Origin: Branchiostoma lanceolatum
Taxonomy: Eukaryota; Chordata; Leptocardii; Amphioxiformes; Branchiostomatidae
DNA length: 64,000 bases
NCBI RefSeq assembly: GCF_035083965.1
Contig: NC_089723.1
Coordinates: forward strand, 22,175,193 to 22,239,192
Direction: 5' to 3'
In this document: positions 1 to 17,950 of the stretch, piece by piece
How the letters are laid out: each line of letters opens with the position of its first letter
Position numbering within the stretch: position 1 is the stretch's first letter
Notes under the pieces: generated by a model
Database searches by the model: none
Seen by the model: only the letters and a program-made list of their open reading frames with translations
What the model was told of the DNA's origin: nothing
Position numbers and translations under genes: made by a program

Positions 1-599
1 GTTGACGTCAAAATTACGTCATAGAGTGACGTCATGTGTTGTTAGCGATCCCTTGGGATCCGCGATCTTGGATCGGCCATTTTGAAATTTTTAAAAATCC
101 TTTTTTTCCACTTATGACCCCAAAGGACACTAAAAACGTTAATCGAAATGTTTCTGATAAAGAAAATGTCAGGTATTGACGATTTTAAAGGCAAAAAAGC
201 CTGCTGATACCTGAAATAGTGATATAGTCCGCCATCTTGGATTTTGACTGATTACGTCATCAAATTAGCATAAATTATGAATATTAAATCAGGAAAGTTA
301 CATCTAATTACATATAATGTTATACATGTGGGAAAACTAGTGTAGTTGTGCAAGAAAACCTGAGAAATATCATTGTTTTCCAAAAATTACTGATTTTTGC
401 ATAAAATGCCTTTTAGAAACCCGTTGCCATGGCAACATGAAAAATGATAAACTTTAACCATTAGTATAAAATTGTCCCCAAAAATTTTTTAGGAAAAGTC
501 ACCAAGTTTGGTAGTCGTAGCATACATCGTTTTGCAGTAATACGATGTCAAAGTTGCCGCGGGCACTTTTAGCCCCCCCCCCCCCCAGTCTGGATAGGG
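1..599 (-). mobile_element. TTAA-flanked MITE (piggyBac-like), cut by window start
   Basis: This is the reverse-complement relative of the complete copy at 51454-52366. It ends with the same terminal sequence CCCAGTCTGGATAGGG followed by TTAA at 600-603. The shared interior includes the ACGTCA-rich stretch, the GTTGCCATGGCAAC palindrome and a homopolymer C run beside the terminus. The other end lies before the window. There is no coding capacity. TTAA target plus a CCC-starting terminus suggests piggyBac-type mobilisation, which is inference. Confidence 0.75.
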
Positions 600-602
600 T
601 TA

Positions 603-1981
603 ATGTTTGGCATGTAGGTGATGAGACCAAGAAACTACTAAAGATAGGGGGGCCCTAGTGACGTATTAAGATACTGCTGTGGAACTGTTGGCTTTGATAT
701 CTGGTGTTCTCGATATGCCCTTGTCGTGATTTTTGAGTGGTAGATAGCTCTTTGGGCCAAGAGGAATTGGTGTAGATGTAGAGCACCCCCCCCCCCCCGG
801 CTTTTTTTAAAACTGAAAAATTTTAAAGAGAATAGAATTAATCAAGAAGTGTTTGACGGATCGTCATGTCTTTTTCGTATGCAGATCGTGATTATTGATA
901 TGATCAAATTATTATTATGCAAACCAATTAGAACTAGAGTTCCACGAAGACATTATCTTCGCCAAATAATCAAGGCTTATTGTGGAGAGTGATTAATATT
1001 TACATGTTGATCAACCCCTGCAAACTTGATCATATACCATACCGTTTGAAAGTTATGATGGGGGGGGGGGGATGAGTCCAGTCTAGATAGGGATAAAACT
1101 CATTTGGTGGTACAGAACTAGTATATGTGTATAGTGTGCTGATATATGTTATAACTGGTCATCAAAAAAATTTAAAGTTATAATTAGATGGTACAGTCAA
1201 TATATATGAATAGAATAAATCTTTATTCCATATCGTACACATTTTGCAAGACATAGTACATGTTACTTTTCCATACGGTGCTAGGTAATACCTAGCAGTG
1301 TACTCTCTGAGCAGAGGAGTTGGTCCGGCTGGTTATTCACATGTTTTTAGGTGTTTTGTAAGGCTTTCTATTTTGTTCCCTTTCGGTTATGTCTCCAACC
1401 GTGTGTTTGACAAAAATGCAGAAACTGAACACTTTAAAAAACCCGGACCCACACATCTGTTTGAATTGTAGTGAGACTGCCCCATTTGTTTATTTATGTA
1501 CACCATCTGTTCATTTACACTTCTAGGCAAGGCCTTCTGCTGGCCTGTTTCGGGAATACTGTCACACGCCCCGTTATGGAATGTAAAGGATTTACAATTA
1601 TCCTTACTAATCATGCAGATTAGCTCCTGTTTTCTATAATTAGACATCGATTGGGTAAAGCACCATCTAAGCTCTCTACATACAAAACTTCACGACAATC
1701 TTCTCACCCCTTCTCAAGTAATACGTGTCCGAATGTCAAAACAAAAACACCCACTGCAGTTCTAAACAAGCCGCTAGGGGGCCCAAACTTACAGAACTTA
1801 CTTCTTGTGGCATGAACTATCTACCACACAAATATCAAAACCATAGCACTTTCAGAAAATATGCCACTGAATTTTGAAGCTCCGCTGCAGTACCTTAGGT
1901 ACTTGCTAGAAGGCCCATTATCGAACTTGACCTTCCTTTCCGTAAACCCTACCCATCCACTAAATATCATACAGATCCATC
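603..1981. other. Non-genic stretch with repeat fragments
   Basis: I see no convincing gene. About 1000-1093 resembles the other end of the TTAA MITE (compare 52240-52366: a G run, then a variant of the CAGTCTGGATAGGG terminus), so this may be a nested or rearranged second element. About 655-770 resembles, in reverse, the dispersed repeat in intron 13 of the GH10 genes (40690-40830, 56110-56220). An 86-codon open frame at 1387-1647 on the minus strand has no recognisable motif and is probably chance. Confidence 0.5.
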
Positions 1982-1994
1982 AACAGCTTATGTT
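1982..1994. repeat. Target site duplication of the Penelope-like element, low-coordinate side
   Basis: The 13-bp sequence AACAGCTTATGTT here is repeated exactly at 4841-4853. It brackets the retroelement and defines its ends as 1995 and 4840. Confidence 0.85.
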
Positions 1995-2035
1995 ACGCCA
2001 AAAAGCAATTACTCAAACAACTGGATATGATTTTG

Positions 2036-2090
2036 GAAACGGTCAGACGTTTCAAGTAGCATCCACTACTTTTCGTCAGTGACTGTGAGC
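2036..2090 (-). ncRNA. Hammerhead ribozyme motif of the Penelope-like element
   Basis: The minus strand carries CTGACGA (2073-2079), a hairpin with a 6-bp stem (AAGTAG/CTACTT, loop TGGATG), then GAAACGTC (2046-2053). Bases upstream of CTGACGA (CAGTCA) can pair with those downstream of the GTC cleavage site (TGACCG) with one mismatch, giving helix I. Helix III would be the minimal ACGT type described for Penelope-like hammerheads, which are thought to act as dimers. One extra unpaired A sits beside helix II. All core bases of the CUGANGA...GAA...UH scheme are present; activity is inferred. Confidence 0.72.
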
Positions 2091-2255
2091 AAGATCAGTT
2101 GAACAGCAGGTTTATAACCACGAACTATGAATTGATATGCAAATAAGGAGAAGACAAATTTTTAGAAGTCCAATAGAAAGCGAATTAGACAACTCAAGAC
2201 GAGGTTGAAGTAAAAGGGGACAATAGCTCCTATTGTTTTAATATAGGTCCTGGAG

Positions 2256-4718
2256 CTAAAGCTGGTTTGCCCCCAAGGCTATGTCCCAAGTGCCAGACAG
2301 TTCCACCCTTAGCCCTCCTTTCCTGTTGAGGGTTGGATTGTATATCCTCTCATATATTGCCTCCCTTACTCCACGTTCGAACCAGCGGGGTTCGCGGTCA
2401 AGGATATCAGTGGATTCGAGATTGAACGAGTGCCCCTGGTTGTGTTTTAGGTGGTGGAAAATGGCCGAGGAGTAGCGGTTAGCGCAATGTTCTTTGTACC
2501 TTTCATTAAGTGATCGACTGGTCTCTCCGATATAAGTGTTGTTGCAGTTGGATTCTTCACATTTGAGTCTGTAGATGACATCGGCCTTGCTGCCTTTGCG
2601 GGGTCGGTCTTTAGGATGTACCAGTCTTTGTCTGAGAGTTGATTGAGGTTTGAAGTTGGTGGCAATGTTGAAGTTTTGGAAGATCCGTCGGAGTTTTTCG
2701 GACACTCCTTGTACATATGGAATAGTGATGTTGGCCTTGTTTCTGTTGGTCAACGGTGTACACTTAGGCGTTTTCTTGGACTGGTCAGATGGTTTGAGGG
2801 CTTTGTTGAAAGTCCATCTTTGGTAGCCACATTTGCCCAGGGCACCTCGGAGGTGTCGATGTTCGTCTGTTTTGGCCGTGTCTGAGGTGATGATGTTGTC
2901 TGCCCGATGAAAGAGAGTTTTTATAACTGCCAGTTTGTGTTCCAAAGGGTGGTGAGAATCAAAGGCCAGATACTGATCGGTATGGGTCGGCTTCCTGTAT
3001 ACTTCGAACTGGAGGCGACCATCTTTCTCTATGATGGTTTTGGTGTCTAGGAAAGGGAGCATATTATCTTGACTCGACTCCTGTGTGAACTTGATGTTGT
3101 CATCTATCTGGTTGATATGTTCAAAGAAATCATCAGCTACTCTCTTCTTTAGTCTGCACCAAGTGTCATCTACATAACGGAACCAGTTGGCCGGGGGAGT
3201 GTCCTTGAAAGTACTGAGGGCTTTGTCCTCAAATTTTTCCATGTACAGGTTTACCACGATGGGCGAAACTGGTGAACCCATAGCACAGCCGTGCAGTTGT
3301 TGGAAGAATTGTCCTTTGTAAGTGAAGTATGTGCACCCCAGGCAGAGGTCTAGCAGCTTGCATATTTGGTCCACAGATAACTTGGTTCTGTCTGCTAGTG
3401 TGTTGTCAGCCTCTAAGGCTTCCCTGACTACTGACACCGCTTCTTTGGGGGGGATGCAGGTGAAAAGGGAGCACACATCATACGAAGTGATGATATCATC
3501 TTCGTCTAACTGGATGTCTTTGATTTTGTTTACGAAATCTGCACTGTTCTGTACATGGTGTTGAGACTTCCCCACTAAAGGTCCCAAAATCTTCGCTAGA
3601 AAACTTGCTACCCCGTAGGTGACTGAGCCTATACCAGAAACTATGGGCCGTAGAGGGACGTCCTGTTTGTGGATTTTTGGGAGGCCGTAGAAAGCAGGGG
3701 GTTGTTCCGATTTGGGTTTGATTTTTAGATAGGTGACATGATCCAGAGCTTCATCAGTTTCTAATTTCTTGAGGGCTTCGATGATTTCCCTCTTAAACTT
3801 GGTAGTGGGATCTCTTTTCAAAGGCTTGTATGTGTCTTTGTCCCCTAAGAGGTCCTGTATCTTCCTGTCATACTGCTCCCTGTCTAAGACTACTGTGCAT
3901 CTGCCTATGTCAGCAGGAAGAATCACTATGTCTTGATTAGTGGCCAAATCCTTGAGAGCGGTTTGTTCCTCCCGGGTAATGTTACTAGCAGGGGGTTTAG
4001 AGACTTTCAGAGTGGTAGCTACTTTAGTGCGTAAGGCTTCAGCCTGTTTGTATGACATATGGGCTCGTCGAATTGCTGACTCGGTCTCTGTGACAATATC
4101 GATGTTGGGGATTTTGTTAGGTGTTACTGCAAAATTTAGACCTCTAGAAAGCAGCGATTTCTCTGGCTCTGTAAGGGTATGGCTACTAAGATTTTTTACC
4201 CACCGCTCATCTGTTCTAGTCTGTGTTGTAGTTTGAGGGTTTGGACTGCTAGATCTCCAATTAGGGTCACTATCCGCTGTGCTGTTCACTTGTTTTTGCT
4301 GTAGGCGTTCGAATTTGCTCTTCTGCCTAGATTTACCCTTCTCGTGTTGGGAGAGCTGTCCACGTGTTATGAACTCTTTAGTTTCGGCAAAAGTCTCCTC
4401 TGATAATCGTTCCCTCAGTACTTGTTCAAGATTAGATTTTCTTGCGTTTAGTCCATCCAATTTGTAGTTGATCTGTCTGACTCTTTCGTTTAGTAGCTTT
4501 CTTTCCGCGTTAGAAATTATCTTGTTGGCGTTGAAGCCTTTGATGGAGGTCTTTAGGCGCAAACTGACAGGAGTGACACTTACCTTGAGGCACCGTAAAC
4601 TGAAGCGTAGATGGTTCCGGTAGTCCGCAATCTTCCTGCTGGTGTTCTCCAGATCCCTCACTGAGCTCAGGCAAATCTTACCGTAATGATCCTTGATACG
4701 TCGATGAAGATTAGACAT
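2256..4718 (-). CDS. Penelope-like reverse transcriptase with GIY-YIG endonuclease
   Basis: The protein (about 820 aa) would copy the element's RNA and nick the target. It starts at ATG 4718 (MSNLHRRIKDHYGK); the frame is open 12 codons further, but only from a TTG inside the inverted repeat. The order is a basic, coiled N-terminal region (residues 1-230); an LPADIGR motif; the RT core with FYGLPKIHK, RPIVSG, SYDVCSLFT, GCAMGSPVSP and the catalytic FRYVDDTW (about 400-540); a thumb with LPFLDT and VYRKPTHTDQYL; then a C-terminal GIY-YIG domain with Cys pair, TYIGET and SLNERYKEHC (about 720-800). RT first, endonuclease last, is diagnostic of Penelope-like elements. No interruption is seen, so it may be functional. 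Confidence 0.92.
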   Translation of the reverse strand: MSNLHRRIKDHYGKICLSSVRDLENTSRKIADYRNHLRFSLRCLKVSVTPVSLRLKTSIKGFNANKIISNAERKLLNERVRQINYKLDGLNARKSNLEQVLRERLSEETFAETKEFITRGQLSQHEKGKSRQKSKFERLQQKQVNSTADSDPNWRSSSPNPQTTTQTRTDERWVKNLSSHTLTEPEKSLLSRGLNFAVTPNKIPNIDIVTETESAIRRAHMSYKQAEALRTKVATTLKVSKPPASNITREEQTALKDLATNQDIVILPADIGRCTVVLDREQYDRKIQDLLGDKDTYKPLKRDPTTKFKREIIEALKKLETDEALDHVTYLKIKPKSEQPPAFYGLPKIHKQDVPLRPIVSGIGSVTYGVASFLAKILGPLVGKSQHHVQNSADFVNKIKDIQLDEDDIITSYDVCSLFTCIPPKEAVSVVREALEADNTLADRTKLSVDQICKLLDLCLGCTYFTYKGQFFQQLHGCAMGSPVSPIVVNLYMEKFEDKALSTFKDTPPANWFRYVDDTWCRLKKRVADDFFEHINQIDDNIKFTQESSQDNMLPFLDTKTIIEKDGRLQFEVYRKPTHTDQYLAFDSHHPLEHKLAVIKTLFHRADNIITSDTAKTDEHRHLRGALGKCGYQRWTFNKALKPSDQSKKTPKCTPLTNRNKANITIPYVQGVSEKLRRIFQNFNIATNFKPQSTLRQRLVHPKDRPRKGSKADVIYRLKCEESNCNNTYIGETSRSLNERYKEHCANRYSSAIFHHLKHNQGHSFNLESTDILDREPRWFERGVREAIYERIYNPTLNRKGGLRVELSGTWDIALGANQL

Positions 4719-4840
4719 CCAGGTAATAAGATACGCCAAAAAGCAATTACTCAAACAACTGGATATGATTTGTATCCAGTTGTTTGAGTAATTGCTTTTT
4801 GGCGTATCTTATTACCTGGATGTCTAATCTTCATCGACGT
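4698..4840. repeat. 68-bp perfect palindrome at the 5' end of the Penelope-like element
   Basis: Arms 4698-4765 and 4773-4840 are exact reverse complements, separated by TGATTTG. The inner arm contains the start codon of the element's reading frame, so the 5' pseudo-LTR is duplicated in inverted orientation. Confidence 0.9.
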
Positions 4841-4853
4841 AACAGCTTATGTT
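4841..4853. repeat. Target site duplication of the Penelope-like element, high-coordinate side
   Basis: Exact 13-bp copy (AACAGCTTATGTT) of 1982-1994, directly abutting the end of the 5' palindrome. Confidence 0.85.
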
Positions 4854-5279
4854 GTCCACAAGAAAATACACATCCACACAAAGCCCACTGCAGTACCGAC
4901 GGAAAATGCCAGGAGAACCATTTTTGAACTTGATCTCTGTTACCACAACATCTACACACCTGCAAAATATCATAAAGATCCATCAGCGTTTCCGTCACTT
5001 TTTTCGCCTACATACAAACGCACAAAAATTAAAAGTCTGCTGCAGTACTGTTGAAAAACGCAAGGTAAACCATTTTTGAACTTGACCTTCCTTTGCACAA
5101 CCAATACACACCTAGCAAAAATCATAAAGATTCATCAAAGGTTTCTTGAGTTATGCTCTTGACATACATACAGACCCACCAAACAGCTGGCTCAACCGAA
5201 AACATAATCTACCCCGAGTACTATGGTACTCGGCAAAGATGATTAATGAGAAAGTTTGTTTTGTATATTTGCTTGGCAG

Positions 5280-13592
<8,313 letters not shown>

Positions 13593-14331
13593 GAGGCCAC
13601 AGCTTATACATGTAGATGTCTACATTTATTTGATTATGAAAATGCAGAATAAAGTGAAAAAGAATCGCTTCAAGTCTTGGGGCATATTTCCTGTCATTGT
13701 TTAGTAAGAAGAAAGTGCATTTATAAATGACTCTTATACACATCCTTCTTTTCAAAATTCACATGGAACTTTATATTTGTCTGTGTGTCCCTGTCCTGGA
13801 CACTGTCTGATATTTTGTTAAAGAGGACACAGAATCTACGTTTTGTAAAAAAAAAACAGACATTCAATTCAATTTTATTTCTTTTATTACGTTCGTTGCT
13901 TTTATATTTGCTGAAATCAATACAAACACTAACGTTACATAAGTATCAGAGCGAGAGTGCAGAGATGTGATAACGTGACAAACACGTGGACGTGGCACAT
14001 CTATCATTCACTCCGTAGTTGTTTGTTTACCCAGCTGCTTCTCATTGTATTGTATACGCAACTTCACTCAAAAGCACGATGTCTTCTTTTTATCGTGATC
14101 GAGTAGTTTTTGCTTCAGTCTCTATTGTACCAGATTAACACTGGTATCCGTCTAAACATGCACTGTATGGACAGAAGAACGTCTAATGAAGATCTATGAT
14201 TTTGATACCACGGGACTATATCAGAAGCTTGCTATGAAATCATCTTTTGCGTCGTAACATTCTCACATGCCGTCGTTTCTAGGGTACCGGCTGTGCCTGC
14301 TGTGCCGCCTGGCCCGGCTGGGGAATCTGGG
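13593..14331. other. Tail-to-tail spacer between GH10 gene A and IF1
   Basis: Holds the polyadenylation signal of gene A (AATAAA 13648-13653) and AT-rich DNA. A further open frame ([13 protein letters not shown]...) on the minus strand at 14231-14332 would be an alternative longer IF1 tail if the acceptor at ACATTAG (14331) were used. I see no other gene. Confidence 0.5.
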
Positions 14332-17300
14332 CTAATGTCCGAACAACCTATGTAGAGATAATAAAGAGAAATAAACATTATGTGGTTAAATTGTAGACTG
14401 ATTTCTCGTACTTAAGTTCACTGTGACACTCACGAGCAAAGTTGCTTCATTATTGCGTATGTCAGTTTTGGTGGTGATGACAACGTGAAAAGGTTTAAAT
14501 CATATACTTTTCTTTATCTGCTGCACCCCCCCCCCCCATTAGAATCGGTCAACAAATTACCAATCGAAGCAGAGATATGAACTACGTGCAGATAAGAAGT
14601 CAAGATAAAGAAAATAAACAAAATGGAATCGTGGTATAAATGTACAGCCACGAGTGCTATTGGTTTTTTCTCTTACAGTTTCATGTAGGCAGCAATAAGA
14701 GAGGTGTTGGTTTACTTTTTTTTCAGCTTGAAGTAACTGGAGGTAACAGTTTTACTTTAATTTGCATGATATGTTTTGACAGGGTTAGACAGAGCTTTGG
14801 GGCTTGTCTATCCATAGAAGATAAATGTATCAAGCATCAGGCCACAGCAAGTACATGGATGATATCAGCGCGCTCATCAATTTCCACCTGATTTTGAAAA
14901 AGAATCCCATTCAGAGATGGTCAATATGTCTTTCCAAAATGGGAAATATGTCGTGTTGTAGCCTTAATTGTAATTCTAGAAGTTTCACTTTATTGAATAC
15001 AGGAATAAAAGACCTGTTGGTTGTTATACCATATTTGTCTCTTCGACTCTTTTACAATGATTATGGTGTCTAATTTGGCCATCTTATTTTTCGCCATCTT
15101 GTTTTCCTCGCCATCTTTTTCTGTTTTAGCATTCAATTTGGAGTTGATGTCATCCATGAAAATTGCCTGTTTACCTCATCTCCTCCCCTTCCAACAGCTT
15201 CCTGTAAGCTGCTATTTCAATGTCGAGCGCCAGTTTGACGTTCATCAGCTCCTGGTAGTTGGTGAGATTCTGGGCCATCTCCAGCTTCATCTTCTCGATC
15301 TGCGCCTCCCGTTTCCCGATGGCCTGCCTGTATCCTTCAACCTCCTTCAGCATGCGGGCCTCTGTCAGCTTTAGGCTGTCTTCTAAAGCACCGTTCTGTC
15401 AGGAATACAAGAGAACATGGGATGAGTATATATTGGCAAATGATAGAGTACATAACACTAACTCTTAGGCAGAAAAGCAGATATTGGAGAGTCAATAGTT
15501 TAGAGACAGGCAGAAATATATAACTAATGGCAATTTACCCATCACTAGTTTGAATACAATGTAATCAGTCTTATAATCCAGTTTAAACATCGTTGAGACA
15601 TTTGATCACTTTTATAGATACACTATATACACAAGAGAAATTGTTTGTGCCCACGTGTGTTCGGAGATCAGAGGTCATGTAGAAGAAAGTATGACTGTTT
15701 ATGTCCAAAAAAATGTTGAAACATCCACAGGCTACCTCATAACACTTATGTTGACAGCATCACACACTCACCTTGCTCCTGATAGCCTCGGACTCGGCCC
15801 TTATGGTGCTGAGCTTCTTTTGGAATCCAGCCACTTCTGTCCTGGCGGCTGCAAGAGCCTCGCTGTCTTTCTCCCGTAGCAGGGCTATCTCCGCAAACTG
15901 TCACATATAGCAGCAAAGACAAGTGGCAACATTCCATAGATATGGTTATACGGTTATATAAGGTATGAATTTAAGTATTCAAAACTAGATAGTAGAAACA
16001 ATCGGTCATTTCAGATGGCGTTTTTACCATTAGACATATTTATCTGCATAAAGCTTGCATAATTGGCCCTCTACATATCACATCAGCCTCGTAGGTCCTT
16101 AACAGTGGCTGGTCATACTGCACGACTTTTGTACATTAAGTGGCAACTTGCCCCATCTAACCTTTGCATGTCTACACGTGGGTCCCAGCGTCGTTTGAAG
16201 CTATCAATTAGGGATTCTTCAGACGTTCTTTGTATTTATACAACTACTAAGCTGTCTCCTGAAAAGAGAATATTTTTGAAGCACAAACGTTCTGGATTAG
16301 CCTTATCTTTTTTTACCTTCTCCTTGTACTTGGCTTCGGCATCTTGCTTGTTCGCCTGTCCGATCGTCTCGTACTGTTCACGGATCTCCTTCAGGGTGTC
16401 GCTGAGATCTGGTCCCGTCATCACCGGCTGCTGAGACTCTATCTTAGTCACAGTCAGAGCCAACTCTTCCTGCAGAACTGTCATCTCCTGTAAAATGTAC
16501 CCATATTTATAAAGGGTTATTGTGAGGTAGAGTACATACAGGGTGTTGGTCCCAGAACCCATGAAATTACAATCCTATCATTTCACCGATCTTGTGCCCG
16601 TAAATTGCAAATCATAATCAGGAAATGATACTAATGTCGTAGAAAGCCAAAGTCAATACTAAATTAAAAAACAAGATCTGAAAGAATAAAAGATAAGGAT
16701 CTATTGTATGGTATACCATACTCTGTGTGTTTAGCCATTTGTTCAACCTTCCTGACCACTTAGCTATTTCATGATGAAGGCAACATTCTTTGCAAAACTT
16801 TTTTATTCACACGCTTGCATCAGTTTTGGGGTTGCCGGAGGATATCAATATGAGCGAGTCAACATTACTTTACTTGCTAACTAAATGATTGGTATGACAA
16901 ACAGATAGACTAGCTTACCTCCGAGTGAGTCTTCCTCACAAACTCAATCTCTTCCTGTGCGACCACCAGCCTGCTCTCGAAGCCCACACGCACCGCTGTG
17001 ATGATTTCCAGTTCCTGAAACAGTATGGATTATTTCAGGGTAGTAAAGGAAAACGTTCTTTATACCCCATTCCTCTAGGACGGCGCTCTCCCTGCGCGCT
17101 CTATGCAACCTCAGCGCTCAACGAATTTCATTAAAAAGCGAATAAAAAACGAACTTTTTTGCGCCTGGTGCGTTTTGTTGTCTTTTCAGTCATACTTCTA
17201 CGTTGCATAACATTCTAATTAAGTAATCAAGGATTAGACAAATCTGACGTAATAAGGGGACGAAGCTTACCATCTTGTGCTTCTCGATGTCAGCCTTCAG

Positions 17301-17950
17301 CTCTGAGCGCACTGATATCTGGTCCTCGCACCTATAACAAAACATGTGGACCATGCTTAGTAACGTGTGTAACGTGTGGACCATGCTGAATAACCGACCG
17401 ACTGACCAACAGACCGACCGACCCACCGATTGACCAACCAACCAACCAACCAACCAACGCCCTAGCTACCAACCAATGCAATGAATAAAGAAAGAAACGT
17501 TTTGTTGAAACCTTGAAATGCTAAGAGAATTGCGTAGTTAATTGAAAGTAATGAATTTGAAAGCAATGATATAACGTACTTTCCCTGCCACTCCTCCGCC
17601 TGTGTCTGCCAGCTGTTCCTCTCCACCTCCACCTGGGCCTTCTCCTTCGACAGCTCGTCCACCTTAGTCCGCAGCTCCTTCAGCATCTCCTCGAACTTTG
17701 CCTTGTCGACGGGAGCGGCTTTGACCTGGGCGGCCTGCAGCTGAACCTCCAGGGTGGCGTTGCTCTCGTTCAGGGCTCGCACCCTGTCGATGTAGGTAGC
17801 GAAGCGGTCGTTGAGGATGCCGAGTTCTTTCTTCTCGCTGGCGCGGGTCATCCTGGCGTCGCTGAGGGTTTGCAGCGCGCCTTCGGAAGCTTGCATGGTG
17901 GAGGAATACTGAGTGGTTACAGCGGTCGTTCGTGACACCTGAGCGGCCAT
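14332..17950 (-). CDS. Cytoplasmic intermediate filament protein IF1, 7 exons
   Basis: Exons on the minus strand: 17950-17580, 17331-17271, 17014-16919, 16487-16317, 15897-15772, 15395-15175 and 14347-14332 (371, 61, 96, 171, 126, 221, 16 bp): 353 aa, phases consistent. A short head ([11 protein letters not shown]...) leads into coil 1A with [20 protein letters not shown]; coil 1B and linker follow; coil 2 ends with the consensus [18 protein letters not shown]. The last exon adds only LFGH and stops, so it is nearly tailless. The 61/96/171/126/221 exon set closely follows vertebrate vimentin/keratin genes (61/96/162/126/221), and I see no extra lamin-type coil 1B exon. The product assembles into cytoplasmic filaments, possibly as keratin-type heteropolymers. 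The alternative acceptor at 14331 would give a Gly/Thr-rich tail. Confidence 0.9.
17064..17262 (+). mobile_element. MITE family 2 copy in IF1 intron 2
   Basis: Starts CCCCATTCCTCTAGGACGGCG and shares AACGAATTTCATTAAAAA, GTTTTGTTGTCTTTTCAGTCAT and the CATTCTAATTAAGTAATCAAGGATTAGACAAAT region with other family 2 copies. The right terminus is not recognisable. Confidence 0.6.
17386..17459. repeat. (ACCG/ACCA)n simple repeat in IF1 intron 1
   Basis: A run of GACCGACC units grades into ACCAACCAACC, about 74 bp. Confidence 0.9.

Larger units (their letters stand above)
1995..4840 (-). mobile_element. Complete Penelope-like retroelement
   Basis: The 2846-bp insertion runs on the minus strand. It is bounded by a 13-bp target duplication and carries one uninterrupted reverse transcriptase plus GIY-YIG endonuclease frame. 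About 40 bp (TACGCCAAAAAGC through GGATATGATTT) at the 3' end (1995-2034) recurs near the 5' end (4731-4770), forming the short pseudo-LTR typical of the group. The 5' end is a 68-bp perfect inverted repeat (4698-4765 and 4773-4840) around a 7-bp spacer, so the pseudo-LTR has been copied in inverted orientation. A hammerhead-ribozyme motif lies just inside the 3' end. The exact target duplication, perfect palindrome and open frame suggest a recent insertion. Confidence 0.9.
1860..5150. repeat. Diverged ~150-bp repeat units, split by the Penelope-like insertion
   Basis: Three diverged units are visible at about 1870-1994, 4880-5000 and 5035-5150. Each has CTGCAGTAC, then a variant of GAACTTGACCTTCCTT, then ATCATAAAGATCCATC. 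The Penelope-like element interrupts the first at CATC-AACAGCTTATG. Related sequence in reverse orientation occurs in intron 13 of GH10 genes B and C and near 660-770, so this is a dispersed family with a local cluster. No coding capacity is seen. Confidence 0.55.

Noticed and set aside
1387-1647. 86-residue minus-strand frame
   Set aside because: No motif, no splice partner and a repeat-rich setting; probably chance.
2388-2402. GTTCGAACC resembling a tRNA T-arm
   Set aside because: It lies inside the Penelope-like coding frame and has no matching acceptor or anticodon stem. No tRNA gene was found in the window.
14231-14332. Gly/Thr-rich frame as the IF1 tail
   Set aside because: The stronger acceptor at CTACATAG (14348) gives RLF..., matching the RLF start of the IF3 tail; the other acceptor is kept only as an alternative.
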